From assembly GCA_037074765.1 (NCBI GenBank), contig JBAMDO010000009.1:1-64000 (forward strand): 64,000 nt of DNA, given 5' to 3'. The notes below the pieces were generated by a model. That model worked only from the letters and a program-made list of their open reading frames with translations. It was not told the origin of the DNA and searched no databases. This stretch comes from Mansonella perstans (Eukaryota > Nematoda > Chromadorea > Rhabditida > Onchocercidae). Shown in pieces: positions 22,999 through 34,599 of this stretch. Made by a program: the position numbers and the translations under genes. Positions within the stretch are counted from its first letter, which is position 1. The number at the start of each line of letters is the position of its first letter.

Positions 22999-25900
22999 TT
23001 AGTTAATGGTTTCAACATTAAGCGTTGAGCTTGACGGATGATGTTCCGTTTTGTAATTTGGTTCGATTGATGTTTTGAAATTTTTTAACTGGCTGAATAA
23101 ACCACGATTCCTTTGTTCTAAATCTTTTAGCTGAAAATTTGACAGTGAATAAAATACAAAAAACATTATCAATTAATGGTCATACAAATATGTCTGTCAG
23201 ACTAATTACAAATATATCTGATAGCATTGCTAGGCTCTGAGCATTATCGCATACTAGTTGTAACGTTAAATCAATTAAGTTTTGACTTATGATTGACTTA
23301 TGATCAGGATGATTGCGATCATGGCTTATGTGTCAGTGATTTAATCGGAATTCATTTTCCGGAAATATTTCATGTACCCTTTCATATTTTCATATTCTGG
23401 ATATTATAGTGAAGAAATTTCGATGTCGCTTTATTCTTTGAAACTGGCCTAAACCAATTACGAAATCCAAAACTTCAAGATAGGATAGAAATTTCTTAGA
23501 AACTCGAATTTCACAAAACCTTTAATTTCAATATGGAATTTTCAGAGCGATAATACTGAATTCTTTTTTCAAGCGCATTCACGTATTCCTTTCGTTTCCG
23601 ACGACTTTCCTGTGCAGAGAGCTAAAAATTCCTCATTTGTTAAAAATGAAAAAAATTGAGAATGAAACTTTGAAAGAACAAAAATTTTAATTTAAAATTA
23701 GAAAAAGAAATAGTAGTGAACAAATAAACTAATGAACTTTCTTCAACACTAATTTTGTCTTGACAATAATTTGCATTAAATATATTTCTCTTTTCATTAG
23801 TATAAGATTATTGTGCTAGAAATTGTTCTACAGAATGTGAAATGAAATAAAAATAAATTTAGTTATTATAACAAACTTAAATTAGCATTAATGTATATTT
23901 AATAAACAAATGACAGGTCATCAATTAATAAAAAAACATGCATAAAGCCTCAACATAATAACAAAATTAATCAGTTGACGGATATGACGTCTAATTAAAA
24001 CGCCAAATCATGCATCTTCAATCTATCAGGTGATGTAAAATAGATAAATTTTGAGGAATAAGTATCAATTAAGTAATAAAAGATTGGTAAGGATTTTTAA
24101 GAGGAAATTTTATTTCTTGTGAAGCAATAAACCGTTATCTAATCTTATTTTTAATTTTTCGCCTAACAACTTTCAGCGCATCCTCCTCAGATTTCGTCAG
24201 TGGTAACAAAGTGGGCAGTTTGTAGCCCTCCTGAAGTAATGCCCGTTTCTCCTCGGGCGACAAATGTAAAAAGCCATAGCCTTTTGGATCCTGGAAAAGT
24301 TTAACGGATCAAACTATCGAATGCTATATGGTCTAAAATTTTTTTCAACCAAAAGATCGAAGAAAATTAGATCTGAGTTGATAAATTAAAAAATTGAAGC
24401 ACAAAAAATTATATTAAATGGTTTGAAATGTAATTGACAATTTCTTTCCTTTTTTCTGAAATATAACTATAATGAAATTAAATTTTGAAGCGAATTTTGT
24501 TTTTGGATTCGAAAATTTTAACTTTAGTAATTTCCGCCTTTTCCTTACTCTCAACAAATGAAAAAATCATTGTTATTTCATTTCATTGCATAATTTTAAA
24601 ATTCATCAATCAAAACAATTGAAAATAAACTTTTTACCACGAACGGAACTCAAGTAATCAGTGGAAAGTAATTTTGATCACCTGTTCAGTGATTAGTTTT
24701 TGCTTAACAGCCATTTCATGCATTCTTCCTCGTGTCTTTGCATATGCTTTTAATTCAGCAAAACAATCTGCTTCCTCCAGAGGTGATTGTCCAGTAGTAA
24801 ACGATGAACTAAATTCCCCTAAACTGAAATGAGTTAATTACTCACGGCTTAATTATTTACTCGTGTAAGCGTACTTTTTGATGATTTTGTTATTCATAAA
24901 ACTTTCTCAAGGATGCTTCGAATATAGTGAAAAAGTTACTTCCGTTAAATTTCACATACAAATATTGAAATTATTAGCTTAAACATAGATTGATAAATAA
25001 TAATGTTTAGTCATCAGTTTCTAAAATTTCCAGAGAATCTTACTTGAACACTGCTGTAATGATTAAGGCATATTTCAATTTAAGCTTTATTAAAATAAAT
25101 TTGTAGAATGGTGAAAAATGCAATAGTGGGAGAAACCGCTGCATGTTAAAAAAAGACAAATGCACACTTTCACTTAAACATATCAAATTTTGGTGACATC
25201 TGAAAGTTCAAATCATTCTTTTCCAACGTAAAACTTATGAGTGTTATAAAACTTTGCACATTCTAAATTTTTCAAACTTTCAAGAAATGCAAGAAACGGA
25301 AAATTAACAGTCGAAATTTTATGCTTTTATATAAGCAATGATGTAAGTATGCAGTTATTTGCTATTAGTAAGTACGTATTTGAAAAAAAATCGAAAATTT
25401 TCTGGTTTGTGAACCTCATTTTTTCCTTCACTGCTAGCAGGAAGAATTGAACAAGACATGTATTTAACAAAAAATTAGAAAAAGTATCGTATTAACCAAA
25501 TATTAGAAAGTGAACTTTTCCAAAACGGAAAATTTTGTTCAGTTGCAAATTTTGGTTTAATTTATCTTTGTTAACGCAAAATAAAGAATTAGATTGCATC
25601 AGGTTCAGCCTGAAAAAAAAATCATACCGATAGTAAGGGATGACGACGGCGAAGAATTGGACGACAACGTTTCTAATGCTAAAAATGAAATTTATTTTTA
25701 AATTAAATTGTAACGAAACCAAATTTGAAGTAACTTAAGCGAAGTAAGCTATCTTTTAAAAGTATTTCAGTGACTACGCAAAAAAAAAAATGTTGAAAAA
25801 AAACGAGTCTTTAATGCAATGCTGTTCAGAAGTGATAAAGGTGAAGTTCTTTAAATGACAAAACTGTCAGAACTATAATATCCTTTTGGTTTTTTTGTTC

Positions 25901-26331
25901 TAATTTGTATTTGGAATGAAAATTAAACCAATACAAATTCAGTATAAAAAAAAACGCCCTAATCACGTGAAAATCCATGTGCGCGTATTCATGCAAGAAA
26001 TTATCATACCATTTGGATAGTCGTTATCTCGTCCAAATTTAATATCAAAATGATCGGAAGCTAAATTCAGTTTCTCTTCCGGCGTTTCCAATGGTAAGTG
26101 CATACCATCGAAACTTGTCGCATCGTTGTCACTGATAACATTCCCATGTCGAATTACTGTTGTTTCAGTCTTATTAAGTTGGACGAAGCACGGAGCTTCA
26201 TGGCATGCACTATCACTACTGCAACCGTCAGTATAGGGCAAATCTAAAGAAAGTGATGAAAAGGGACAGTCGTCCTTGACGAAATCACTTCTATCAATTT
26301 GCCACCAATCATCCTCTTCTTTTTGATCCAT
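22999..26331 (-). CDS. CREB3/CRH-2-type bZIP transcription factor, no membrane anchor
   Basis: Exons (minus): 26331-26010, 25678-25628, 25053-25044 (10 bases), 24823-24682, 24290-24144, 23621-23520, 23130-22999; 301 residues. ATG is 9 bases after TTTTGCAG. The N-terminal half is acidic ([22 protein letters not shown]), likely an activation region. Then comes the CREB3-family block ([39 protein letters not shown]), the basic region [19 protein letters not shown], and a zipper with heptads [29 protein letters not shown]. The family normally has a transmembrane helix soon after the zipper. Here the protein ends about 26 residues past it ([11 protein letters not shown]), so it should be soluble and nuclear. 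The intron between RRKIKNK and SAQESRR has no GT donor (sequence AAG|ATTAGA). Unspliced, it would stop after NKIR and lose DNA binding. Confidence 0.85.
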
Positions 26332-26405
26332 TCTCGATGTCTGCAAAATGAAAAAAAAATTAATTATTACTTCTAACTAAACAAATGCAAAATAGTCTAG
26401 TTTGT

Positions 26406-26541
26406 TTAGGCCATTTTACAGCAGTTCATATAACATCTTACTGCAGGGACAGCAAATACTTGAATGTGAATATTACAAATTTTGGATGGTTTTTCAAGTA
26501 AGGGACATTTTGTTGCTCTGGTACAATCACTATTTGGCAAA
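26406..26541 (-). other. Orphan Cys-containing exon-like segment
   Basis: Minus strand, after GCCAAATAG: the frame reads DCTRATKCPLLEKPSKICN and on to VPA|GTAAGATG, a good donor; reading on instead gives MNCCKMA and a stop. Cys spacing suggests an extracellular module, but partners are not found. It lies just upstream of the CREB3 gene on the same strand. May be a relic. Confidence 0.25.
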
Positions 26542-27105
26542 AACAAGCTTTCTCGCTCAATCATTATGTTCATCAAATGATTACGATTATTCACATGATT
26601 ATTTGCATAGGTTTCATATCAGCCCATCAATTTTTTGAATTGTTATACGCTTTAGACATTAATATATCAAACATTTGCTGCTCACAAAAAAAAAACATTT
26701 GCTGCTTTTGTACGATTTAATGAATCAATTATTATCAGTTACTGTTGCAAAGATTTGGGGTACATTAAAGAAAAATCCTTAAGAGTCGGATAAACATACG
26801 ACTTTCCGACTAATAACTGATTCATAACAGATCAGGTACAATTATTAATCTGATTCGGGTGTAGAAGAAACATTTTGGCTACTTTTGCATTGCGCTTTTC
26901 TGCATCTCCGCAGTTTTGTAACTTTTCATTCCAAATAATTAGTATGATCTTATTTTTTTTTAAATTAATTGTCTGGAAAAGAAGAAATGTAAATTTTTGT
27001 TTTGCACAGAAATTAGCATTTCAGCGGTTATGTGGGATATACCCTAAGCAACAAGTTTTAGTAAGTAGTCAATAAGAAAATCAAAAATTCTTTTCTATTT
27101 TTTAG

Positions 27106-27383
27106 GATACCGAATTCGTGAATTCCTGTGCTCCGATAAATGTACAAATATAGAGCTACAAGAAAGGTTTGTTTCTTTCATTTGTCATTTAGAATTAAAA
27201 ATTATTACGATATATTGATCAAAAGAAACTTTCTTTGAGCAATAACTTTTCATTTTCTTGTGTTTCAGTGCTAGTGGATGCTCAAGAAAAAAATCCTATT
27301 TCCAAACCGTAACCGATATGAAACGTCCGCCTTGCGTACTACAAATTTATTCGTTAAAATATCTTCAAACTATTTTCATCTGA
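27106..27383 (+). other. Two joinable exon-like segments, Cys-rich
   Basis: 27106-27166 (after TTTTTTAG) reads YRIREFLCSDKCTNIELQE and ends AG|GTTTGT. 27269-27383 (after TTGTGTTTCAG) continues in phase with ASGCSRKKSYFQTVTDMKRP, then PCVLQIYS and a TGA. The Cys pattern (C-x3-C-x9-C) is reminiscent of the second half of a thrombospondin type 1 repeat, but this is weak. No upstream exon with a fitting phase was found, so it may be the tail of a gene fragment. Confidence 0.3.
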
Positions 27384-28618
27384 TGTAAGGGGCGATTTTT
27401 TTTAAAAGAAAAAAAATCATTTGTTTTATTTTTTCCGCACTTTACGTCTAACTACATATATAAATGCGTATGATATAATTACTGCCCAATTAATTGGTCA
27501 GTGATCATAATGGTTAAAAGCTTCAAATGGGGTGCCAAGTCTATTGAATGATTTAGGATATCAGATGAAGTTTAGCGAAAAAAGTTGGACAGAAATGGAT
27601 AAATTGAATACATTTATATGCCATCGAGAAATTGGTACTTTGACTTAATATAATATAAAAATATTAAAAGAAGATGAAATGATATATTTAATTGAAACTC
27701 ATTTAAATATTTTAATATATAAATTTAATAATTCTTGATCAGAAATAGTCTCTTAAATAAACATTTGCAATGAAAAGAAATTGAAGATAGTATTAAAAAT
27801 AAATCAGTAGTTAAAACTGCATATCAGTGAGACGAATGAATATTACAAATGCTGAGAAACAATAGGAAAATGACCTATAAGTGAGAAGATGCTGATAGTT
27901 GGCGATTATAGACTGATAAGAATCAAAATAAGGTCGTTCCAGACCTTCAATTCTTTCCTCTTATTGTCTATCAATTCATAATAAAATATTTAAATAAATG
28001 CCGCATTAATTTCATAATTAGCATAATTAGCAATACATATGAACTACAGGAAATAATGAAAATAATACAAACGACAAAATAATAATATCAACAACAGATG
28101 AAAAATTATAATAATGGTATGAATTAGGGACAAAATAAAATTAATTTAATTTCATTCAGTCTCTTATATAATTTACGATACCTTTGTTGATTGTCGTTGT
28201 CATGTAAAATGAAATGCACTATCAAATTAAAAAGGGCAGATTGAAACAAGAGCGGACTGCTGACAAAGGCGAGAAACGAAAAATCTAATGAAATACTTTT
28301 AAGTGAAAAATTTGAGTAATTTTTGAAATAATTGCAGTGTTAGAATGTCTTAGTGAGAAGAAATCATTTCGAAAAAAATTTCGTGCAGTTGCAGGAAACA
28401 TCGAATGTTTGATTTTATTGGCTAAGCTCAATAAAATTAAACAAATCGCAACTCTTTCACAAATAAATTTTTTTTTTTGAATAAAACGAAGGCTTCATAT
28501 TTTTAAATTCATATTGTGCTTCAACTATATACAAGCATTAACTTACTGCTTTAATCGGCTGACTTATTACATTAATCAATCAATTATTATAACATTCTAA
28601 CCAAATTCCAAATCCCAT

Positions 28619-28788
28619 AGCTCATTCTGGGGTTGAACTGACAAGTGAAGAGGAGGAAGAATTTGAAGAATTTTGTGTTCTGAATGCTATTGCGTCTAAA
28701 AAAGTCAAGCAGTTTATTTGCCTGGAGAAATGCCCGAAGGTCGTTCTTATATCGATAAAAATCGTACGGAATGAGTATTAGTTTTCAT
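28619..28788 (+). other. Orphan acidic exon-like segment
   Basis: After AAATCCCATAG the plus strand reads AHSGVELTSEEEEEFEEFCV and on through NAIASKKVKQFICLEKCPK to a TAG at 28786. It is an open frame of about 55 codons with unusually biased composition for this AT-rich interval. It could be a terminal exon of the same lost gene as 27106-27383, but no phase-compatible junction was found. Confidence 0.25.
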
Positions 28789-31700
28789 CCATATCCGATT
28801 CTTATATGAAAATGCTTGCTTGTATTCTAGATAATATAATATCATTCACACGCTGTCACGGAACGATAGGTCATGGAAGATTTAATCAGAAAAGGAAAAA
28901 ATTAAATTTCGAAAGACGGAAGAGGAGTTCAAAATTCAAAAACCAAATATTTTTTGAAAATGTCACGGATTAAAGTTCAAATTTTAATTTTGAGAACTAT
29001 TTTGCAATGAAACAATCTTCAGAGCTAAATTTTAAAGTAAAAGAGTAAACTTCAAAATCGCAATGCAGTGATATCAACTACATGTTAAATTTACCATTCG
29101 GCGAAGTATTTTTGATTTTGTAAGTTTCAACTTTTCCACACTCATACTCATTCTCTCCCATTGGTTTGGCTGAAGCAACAAACATCGCTGATTTGCACAA
29201 CTGAAATCATTGTGTTAGTTGTTCCAATTAACGCGGTTTCTGTGACAAAACAATTTTTTTAACCTGAATTCAAGACTAAGACCACTTTCACCATTTGAAT
29301 TTCAGAGATTTCAAAGGAGTTGCTTCACGTCAGAAAGAATTACTGAGGTTAGAGATTCACGGCATCTTTCAATTTCGAAGACCTAGCGCCTTCTTTTCTT
29401 GTCACTTCAGTGTTATCCTTCTCCTGTCATCCCAGTACCTTCTCCTGTGATCCCAGTGTCCCTCTTTTTGTCCTGCGAGATTAGTGCAGCACACTGATGC
29501 ATGCATCGAGCAAGATGGTATTTAAATCGTCGGCAAATGAGCAAAACTTCTATGAGGTTTTTGTTGAGCACAAAAACAGTATGCAATGGGACATTTGAGA
29601 TTTAACTATTATTTTCTACAAATATCATTGTGCCAAGTGAACTTGCTGAAGAAATAAAGACAGTCGTTGAATATTTATATCTTTTGTTACTGGTATGTCT
29701 GCGACTGTCACAAGTGTTTCTATGTTCATTGAGCAAGTGAGATGTACACTAATGTTTTTCTGAAATGCAAGATTATATCAATTTCTTTTCGGATTCAAAT
29801 ATTGGATATGATACATATCCTTTAGATTCAAAATTTCGAATTTTTTCAACAGCTTGTCATTTTGTGATTTATGACTCATTATTTGCAAAGTATAATACAT
29901 AGCACTATCATATTCCACCAGTAACTTAGCTGTCCAATTTAACTTTAGTGGAAATGATGCAATGGATAGCTGATAAGATAAACATGAGCTCATAGTGCGA
30001 CAATTATGAACTGAGAAGCATTTGGGGATTGACAGAGGAAGTGAAATATTAACTAAACATGGGAGAAGAATGTAAAAAAAAATGGAAAGAAAATTGATAA
30101 TGAAATATGGAAGATCTTGTTATTTCTAGAAAGGGATGGATCGATGAGAAACGTTAAGAATTTTAAAAAATTCGAGGTTTCAATCATTTTATCGTTTGTG
30201 CCAAATGATGGACCGTATTTTCCAACTAGGAAACATCGCATTATTACTTTGACTGTTGCATTACTGTTATTGTTGAAATTGAAGCAAAAAATTTTATAAA
30301 ATTCGGAATTGACTCTCTAGAAAGTCCTTCCGATTTCTTTTCCATTTGTGTGGTATTTAATTCTGCAGCAAAAAAAAAATATTAATTCTAGCTGAGCCGT
30401 AATCAGATATAAAAAATCTATTTTAATATTTACAATCCACGCATAAAGCATCCTCCGCCCAAACTAAAACTAATCAAATTTAGAAACAACAATAAATTAT
30501 TTGGCTTTTTCTCGAAATACCATTTTTCTTTACTACTCCATCATTACAAATAAAGCAACTAGTGAAAAAATGATCGACAATTCATTTAGTCATTTCATTG
30601 TTATCATGTGTAATATCACGAAATTTCCACCGCCATTTTCATCAGTCTTAATTGCCACTATTATTCTGATCATTAATTTGCTCTTACGAAAAAGCGGCAA
30701 GCAACACTTATCGGTAATCTTAGGCTAAGATAGTGCTATAGTAATTAGAGCATTTCATTCCTCATTAACAAAATATTCGGATTGGAATGGTCAAAATCAG
30801 CTAATTCCCACATTTCTTTTTTCTATGATATGATTCAATTTGATGAATCCGTGAATTTAATTCTCCATTCGATGACAATTAATTCCAATTTCAGTTTTAT
30901 TCAATATGGTTTAGTTCATAATTAAAAATTGTTCATAAATTTCATCCACCAATACTTTAATGAATAATTCGCCTAAAAACTTTGAAAAAATTTTCAAAAG
31001 CTATGAAGATCACATAAATTTATACGTAATATTTTTACCAGCAGTAAAATTTGATTTGGAATGATTATACAATTGTAATTGGTGTAGCAAATGCATTTAT
31101 CGATACTGATAATTAATAGGAAGAACATTAATAGGAACTATTTGAACGTTTCATTTCCGTTATGTAGTATAACATAATGGAATTCGAATCCGATCTCGCC
31201 TGGTCTTGTTGTAGACTTGATTTTGCCACTGACATAAATAAATTGAAATCTTGATTTACAGAATAAATCAAATGGCAAAAATTGCTGTCTTCCTCTTGTG
31301 TGCTATAGATCCAGATTTTCAGTTTTCAGTTTTTTAGGAAAAAAACAGAAGTTAAATTTAACACAATGTCATTTTGATTGACCTCTGTCTGTAATGTTCA
31401 AGATATTGCTTCCCATTATTATTTGTATTTATGAATATTTAATCGAAAAAACTGCTATGGACATGAAAGACATCACTTTGACCACAACAAATCCTTTTTA
31501 TCAAAGTATCCTCACTGAAGTATGCGAAAGAGTCACACTTTGTGCAATTTTTACATTAAACAGTAATGACCAAAATGTTGCGAATCCCTCTTTTGTTAAT
31601 TAAAGTGTCAATTGAACCTCTCATCAATCATAATTTGACTGCAACAGGTGTTTTTGCAATGCCCAAAAGGTTACGAAAATACATAATCTGATAATTTTAA

Positions 31701-33004
31701 AAATTCCCGCAGAAAAACTATCAGTTATGAACCCGATTTGCAACGTATATCGGATCAGCAGGCAATTATATCCCTAATTTGCAATCATGTCCACCTAACA
31801 CTGCTGTTGTTAGAACTCATTCGAATTCATCACCGATTTCTTTTCTTGAGAATATTCAACTAATTTCTGGAGCATGAAAACTGTTACTACCGATTGAATA
31901 CGAAAATAAATTGCTGAATAACGATTTAATTACGAATACAACAAATTAATTAGCGAAATTGCTTATTTCTATTCATTCGCTTCGGTCACTTCATTGCAAT
32001 CTTATTCTAATTTTAAAAAAAGCCAAAAAGTTTTTTTCAGTGATTTAAAGTCTCCGAGACCTTACTTTATCCAAAAAATTTAGAATTACATTGGCTGCAA
32101 TAAAAAAAAACGAGAAAATACCAATTGTTTGGAAAATTTGCACAAAATTACAACTTCTAAAATGTAAGCTGATACGAAGTATCTGACGAAAAAGTAAATG
32201 TTTATGAGATAAGCTAAATCAAATCTTTTACATTTAACCAAAGTAAAAAGAAAATTCAAATTCTTTTGTAAATTTTTACAAAAAAAGGATGCAAAAGCTA
32301 TGTGTGACAATCTCTACTGAAGAGATCAAAATTAAAATCCACGCTTGAAATGTCATTTATTATACATTCATTATACACAGAAAAGACATTAAGAAATGAA
32401 AAATGAGAAGAGAAGGCATGACTGGAGAAAGCCCTCCTACTTCGTGCTCAATTGAACTGCCTATAACACTCATATCACTGATAAATGATGCTTCTCCATC
32501 TTGTTTACCTTAATTATCCACTGAAATCAGAATGATTTCATGCAGAGCACAGTTTTTGCACATCCGACCAGACTGAACTTTTTTTAACCGGAAAAAACTA
32601 AAATACTTTCCTGTTTCTTATTCTCATTTTATGACTATACTAATTCCGAAAGAATAATTGGCATTTTATTTTTTAAATATCAAACCTTTTCAAAATACAT
32701 TTTGCTTTTTTTTTTTTTGTTAATCCGTTAACTGAGAGTGCTAGGAAGTGAATTCAGTTAATAAAAGGAAATGAATTGAGTTACAAAAGTGAGGAAAAAA
32801 AAAAAAGAAAACGACAACAAGAAGGGCACAAGGCTTTTCATGTTTCATTTTTGAGGAAGCAAGATAGTTGCAGGGACAGAAATACGGTATCATAACCTGA
32901 ATTTCTGTGGAACGGGAGTGTGGATTATATTCTTTTCACAGGTAGTGAAGAAAGCGTAGCATTTATAGTATGAAACATGATTTCTTCTTCTCTCGATATT
33001 TTTT

Positions 33005-33232
33005 TCATTTCTTTTGCTTCTTGGCTTTTTTTGCGCCACTTTTCTTGCTCTTCTTTTTGGCTGCTTTCTTGGTACCACCTCCCTGTAACATTCATTTTTG
33101 TTAATTTTAAACAGATCAATTAAAATAACTTGTCAAAAAAAAAAAAAAAAAAAAACTTACACCGCTTTTACGTGCACGTGGTTTTTTTGGTGATGAAGCT
33201 GCACTCTCACCTGTAGCTCGTTTTACTGCCAT
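33005..33232 (-). CDS. Small lysine-rich basic protein
   Basis: Exons (minus): 33232-33161 and 33082-33005 (TGA), phase 0, 49 residues. The first part MAVKRATGESAASSPKKPRA leads to a Gly-rich hinge (KSGGGG) and a Lys-rich tail (TKKAAKKKSKKSGAKKAKKQ). A TTATTTTTTAG acceptor lies about 35 bases upstream of the ATG, giving a likely trans-spliced 5' UTR. The intron contains a run of about 20 A or T. Lys/Ala/Ser/Pro composition, including an SPKK motif, resembles histone H1 tails and HMGN-like proteins, so a nuclear DNA- or RNA-binding role is plausible, but no folded domain is present. Two longer frames overlapping exon 2 in other phases are shadows. Confidence 0.65.
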
Positions 33233-33947
33233 TTCTTTTCGTTAGCGAAATTCGATATATTTCTAAAAAATAATTTCGTATTTCTTTTCCTTCATACTTT
33301 TAACGAATACGAACTTTTGATAATCATGAATAAACAAATACCTACGATAGCAAATAATTTATGATGAACAAATATGATAGTACGTTGAAAATCCTACAAC
33401 ACTTACAAAATACTAAATGACCATTTGCCAAATGTTTTTTTTTTCATTTCAATCATTAGAACATATGCACATATATATGAATTTTAAAATTTTAAAAATT
33501 AAAAAAAAAATATGATAGAAAAAAAAATTAGCCGTTTCATACAATTTAATTTGGAAAAGGAATAACTAAATGAAATTTCTCTATTGCTTTTTAACAAAAT
33601 TTCAAGTTAATTCATACATACTTTGCTAAATCATTGCAAATGAATAATTATTATTATTATAAATTATAGTATCAATAGATATTCTTATCAGTGTTAAACT
33701 ATAAAATTTTATCATAGTTGAAATGTACTAATTAACTTACATTATTTGATAATTCCGCGATGGATAAAACGAAAAATACAACTACCAATAATTATAAAAA
33801 TGTGTAAATAAAACTAAAAAGGGCGGAGAAAGTGAAACTAACAGAATATAATATAGCATTTATTTTTCGAAAGAAATGAAAGAAGAAGAAGAAAAGATTG
33901 TTTAATTTTAAAATTTAAAGCAAAAGAGGGATGATACAACAAGTGAT

Positions 33948-34002
33948 ATGTGTGTATGTGTGTCTGTGTGTCTGTGTGTGTGTGTGTGTGTGTGTATGTG
34001 TG
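33948..34002. repeat. (GT)n microsatellite
   Basis: TGTGTGTATGTGTGTCTGTGTG...TGTGTG, imperfect dinucleotide repeat with TATG and TCTG interruptions. The minus-strand frame over it (Thr-His repeats) is an artefact. Confidence 0.95.
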
Positions 34003-34101
34003 CAAATCGCTCGTTTCAGCGCGCAAGTAAGCGAGCGAGTGAATAATTTTCATTGAGCTAAAACTTTAACCACCGCCCCGAACATATAGCGATAACAAAC
34101 G

Positions 34102-34250
34102 ACAGCAGCAGCAGCAGCAATAGCGCAGCAATAACAAATAATTAAACTGCAGCAACAACTAAATACTACTAACCAATCTTAAAAAGTCCTTTACTTAATG
34201 CCTAAGTACCACTACTAACTACTACTAACTACTACTAACTACTACTACCA
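34102..34250. repeat. Short CAG run and 10-bp ACTACTAACT tandem repeat
   Basis: GCAGCAGCAGCAGCAGCAA at 34104-34120. From 34211 the decamer ACTACTAACT is repeated about four times, ending in ACTACTACCA. Simple repeats; no coding context. Confidence 0.9.
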
Positions 34251-34452
34251 CAAATAACTCGCATTACTACTCGTTACGAAGCGCTTTTATACTTTTTCAG
34301 TTTCTTCCCAGTTTTGAAAATTAATACATTTCTATGCCTTGGGCGGAGCATCATTGAAAACGAGCGATATCGCTCGCTTTCTATCGATTTATTGACTGAT
34401 TTTATTCGTCAAATTAAAATCTTTCAACATTAAATTTTCTACACCGATACAA

Positions 34453-34484
34453 CACATACATACATACATACATACATACATACA
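34453..34484. repeat. (CATA)n tetranucleotide repeat
   Basis: About eight CATA units in the microsatellite cluster downstream of the lysine-rich gene. Confidence 0.95.
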
Positions 34485-34599
34485 TGCAAACAACAACAAA
34501 AATTTATGAAATATGTAATATATAATACAATAGATAGTAGACATAGAAAATATACACAGACGCAGGTATAAACATAATATGCGCAATATGAAAATAAGT

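Larger units (their letters stand above)
26640..33000. other. Long gene-poor interval
   Basis: Apart from the orphan segments at 27106-27383 and 28619-28788, no gene is supported. Open frames at 30117-30299, 30501-30728 and 31394-31603 lack splice context, motifs or signal peptides and are probably chance. A less AT-rich stretch at about 29380-29500 holds two imperfect copies of a CTTCTCCTGTNATCCCAGT unit. Confidence 0.5.

Noticed and set aside
23622..24143. U12-type AT-AC intron as explanation for the CREB3 AT donor
   Set aside because: The donor ATTAGATAAC does not match ATATCCTT, the intron ends in AG, and most nematodes are thought to lack the minor spliceosome.
32890..33119. Two 62-64 residue Arg/Lys/Glu-rich minus frames
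   Set aside because: Other phases of exon 2 of the lysine-rich gene; the spliced frame with an upstream ATG and acceptor is better.
33838..34053. 71-residue minus frame with Thr-His repeats
   Set aside because: Translation of the GT microsatellite with no splice context.
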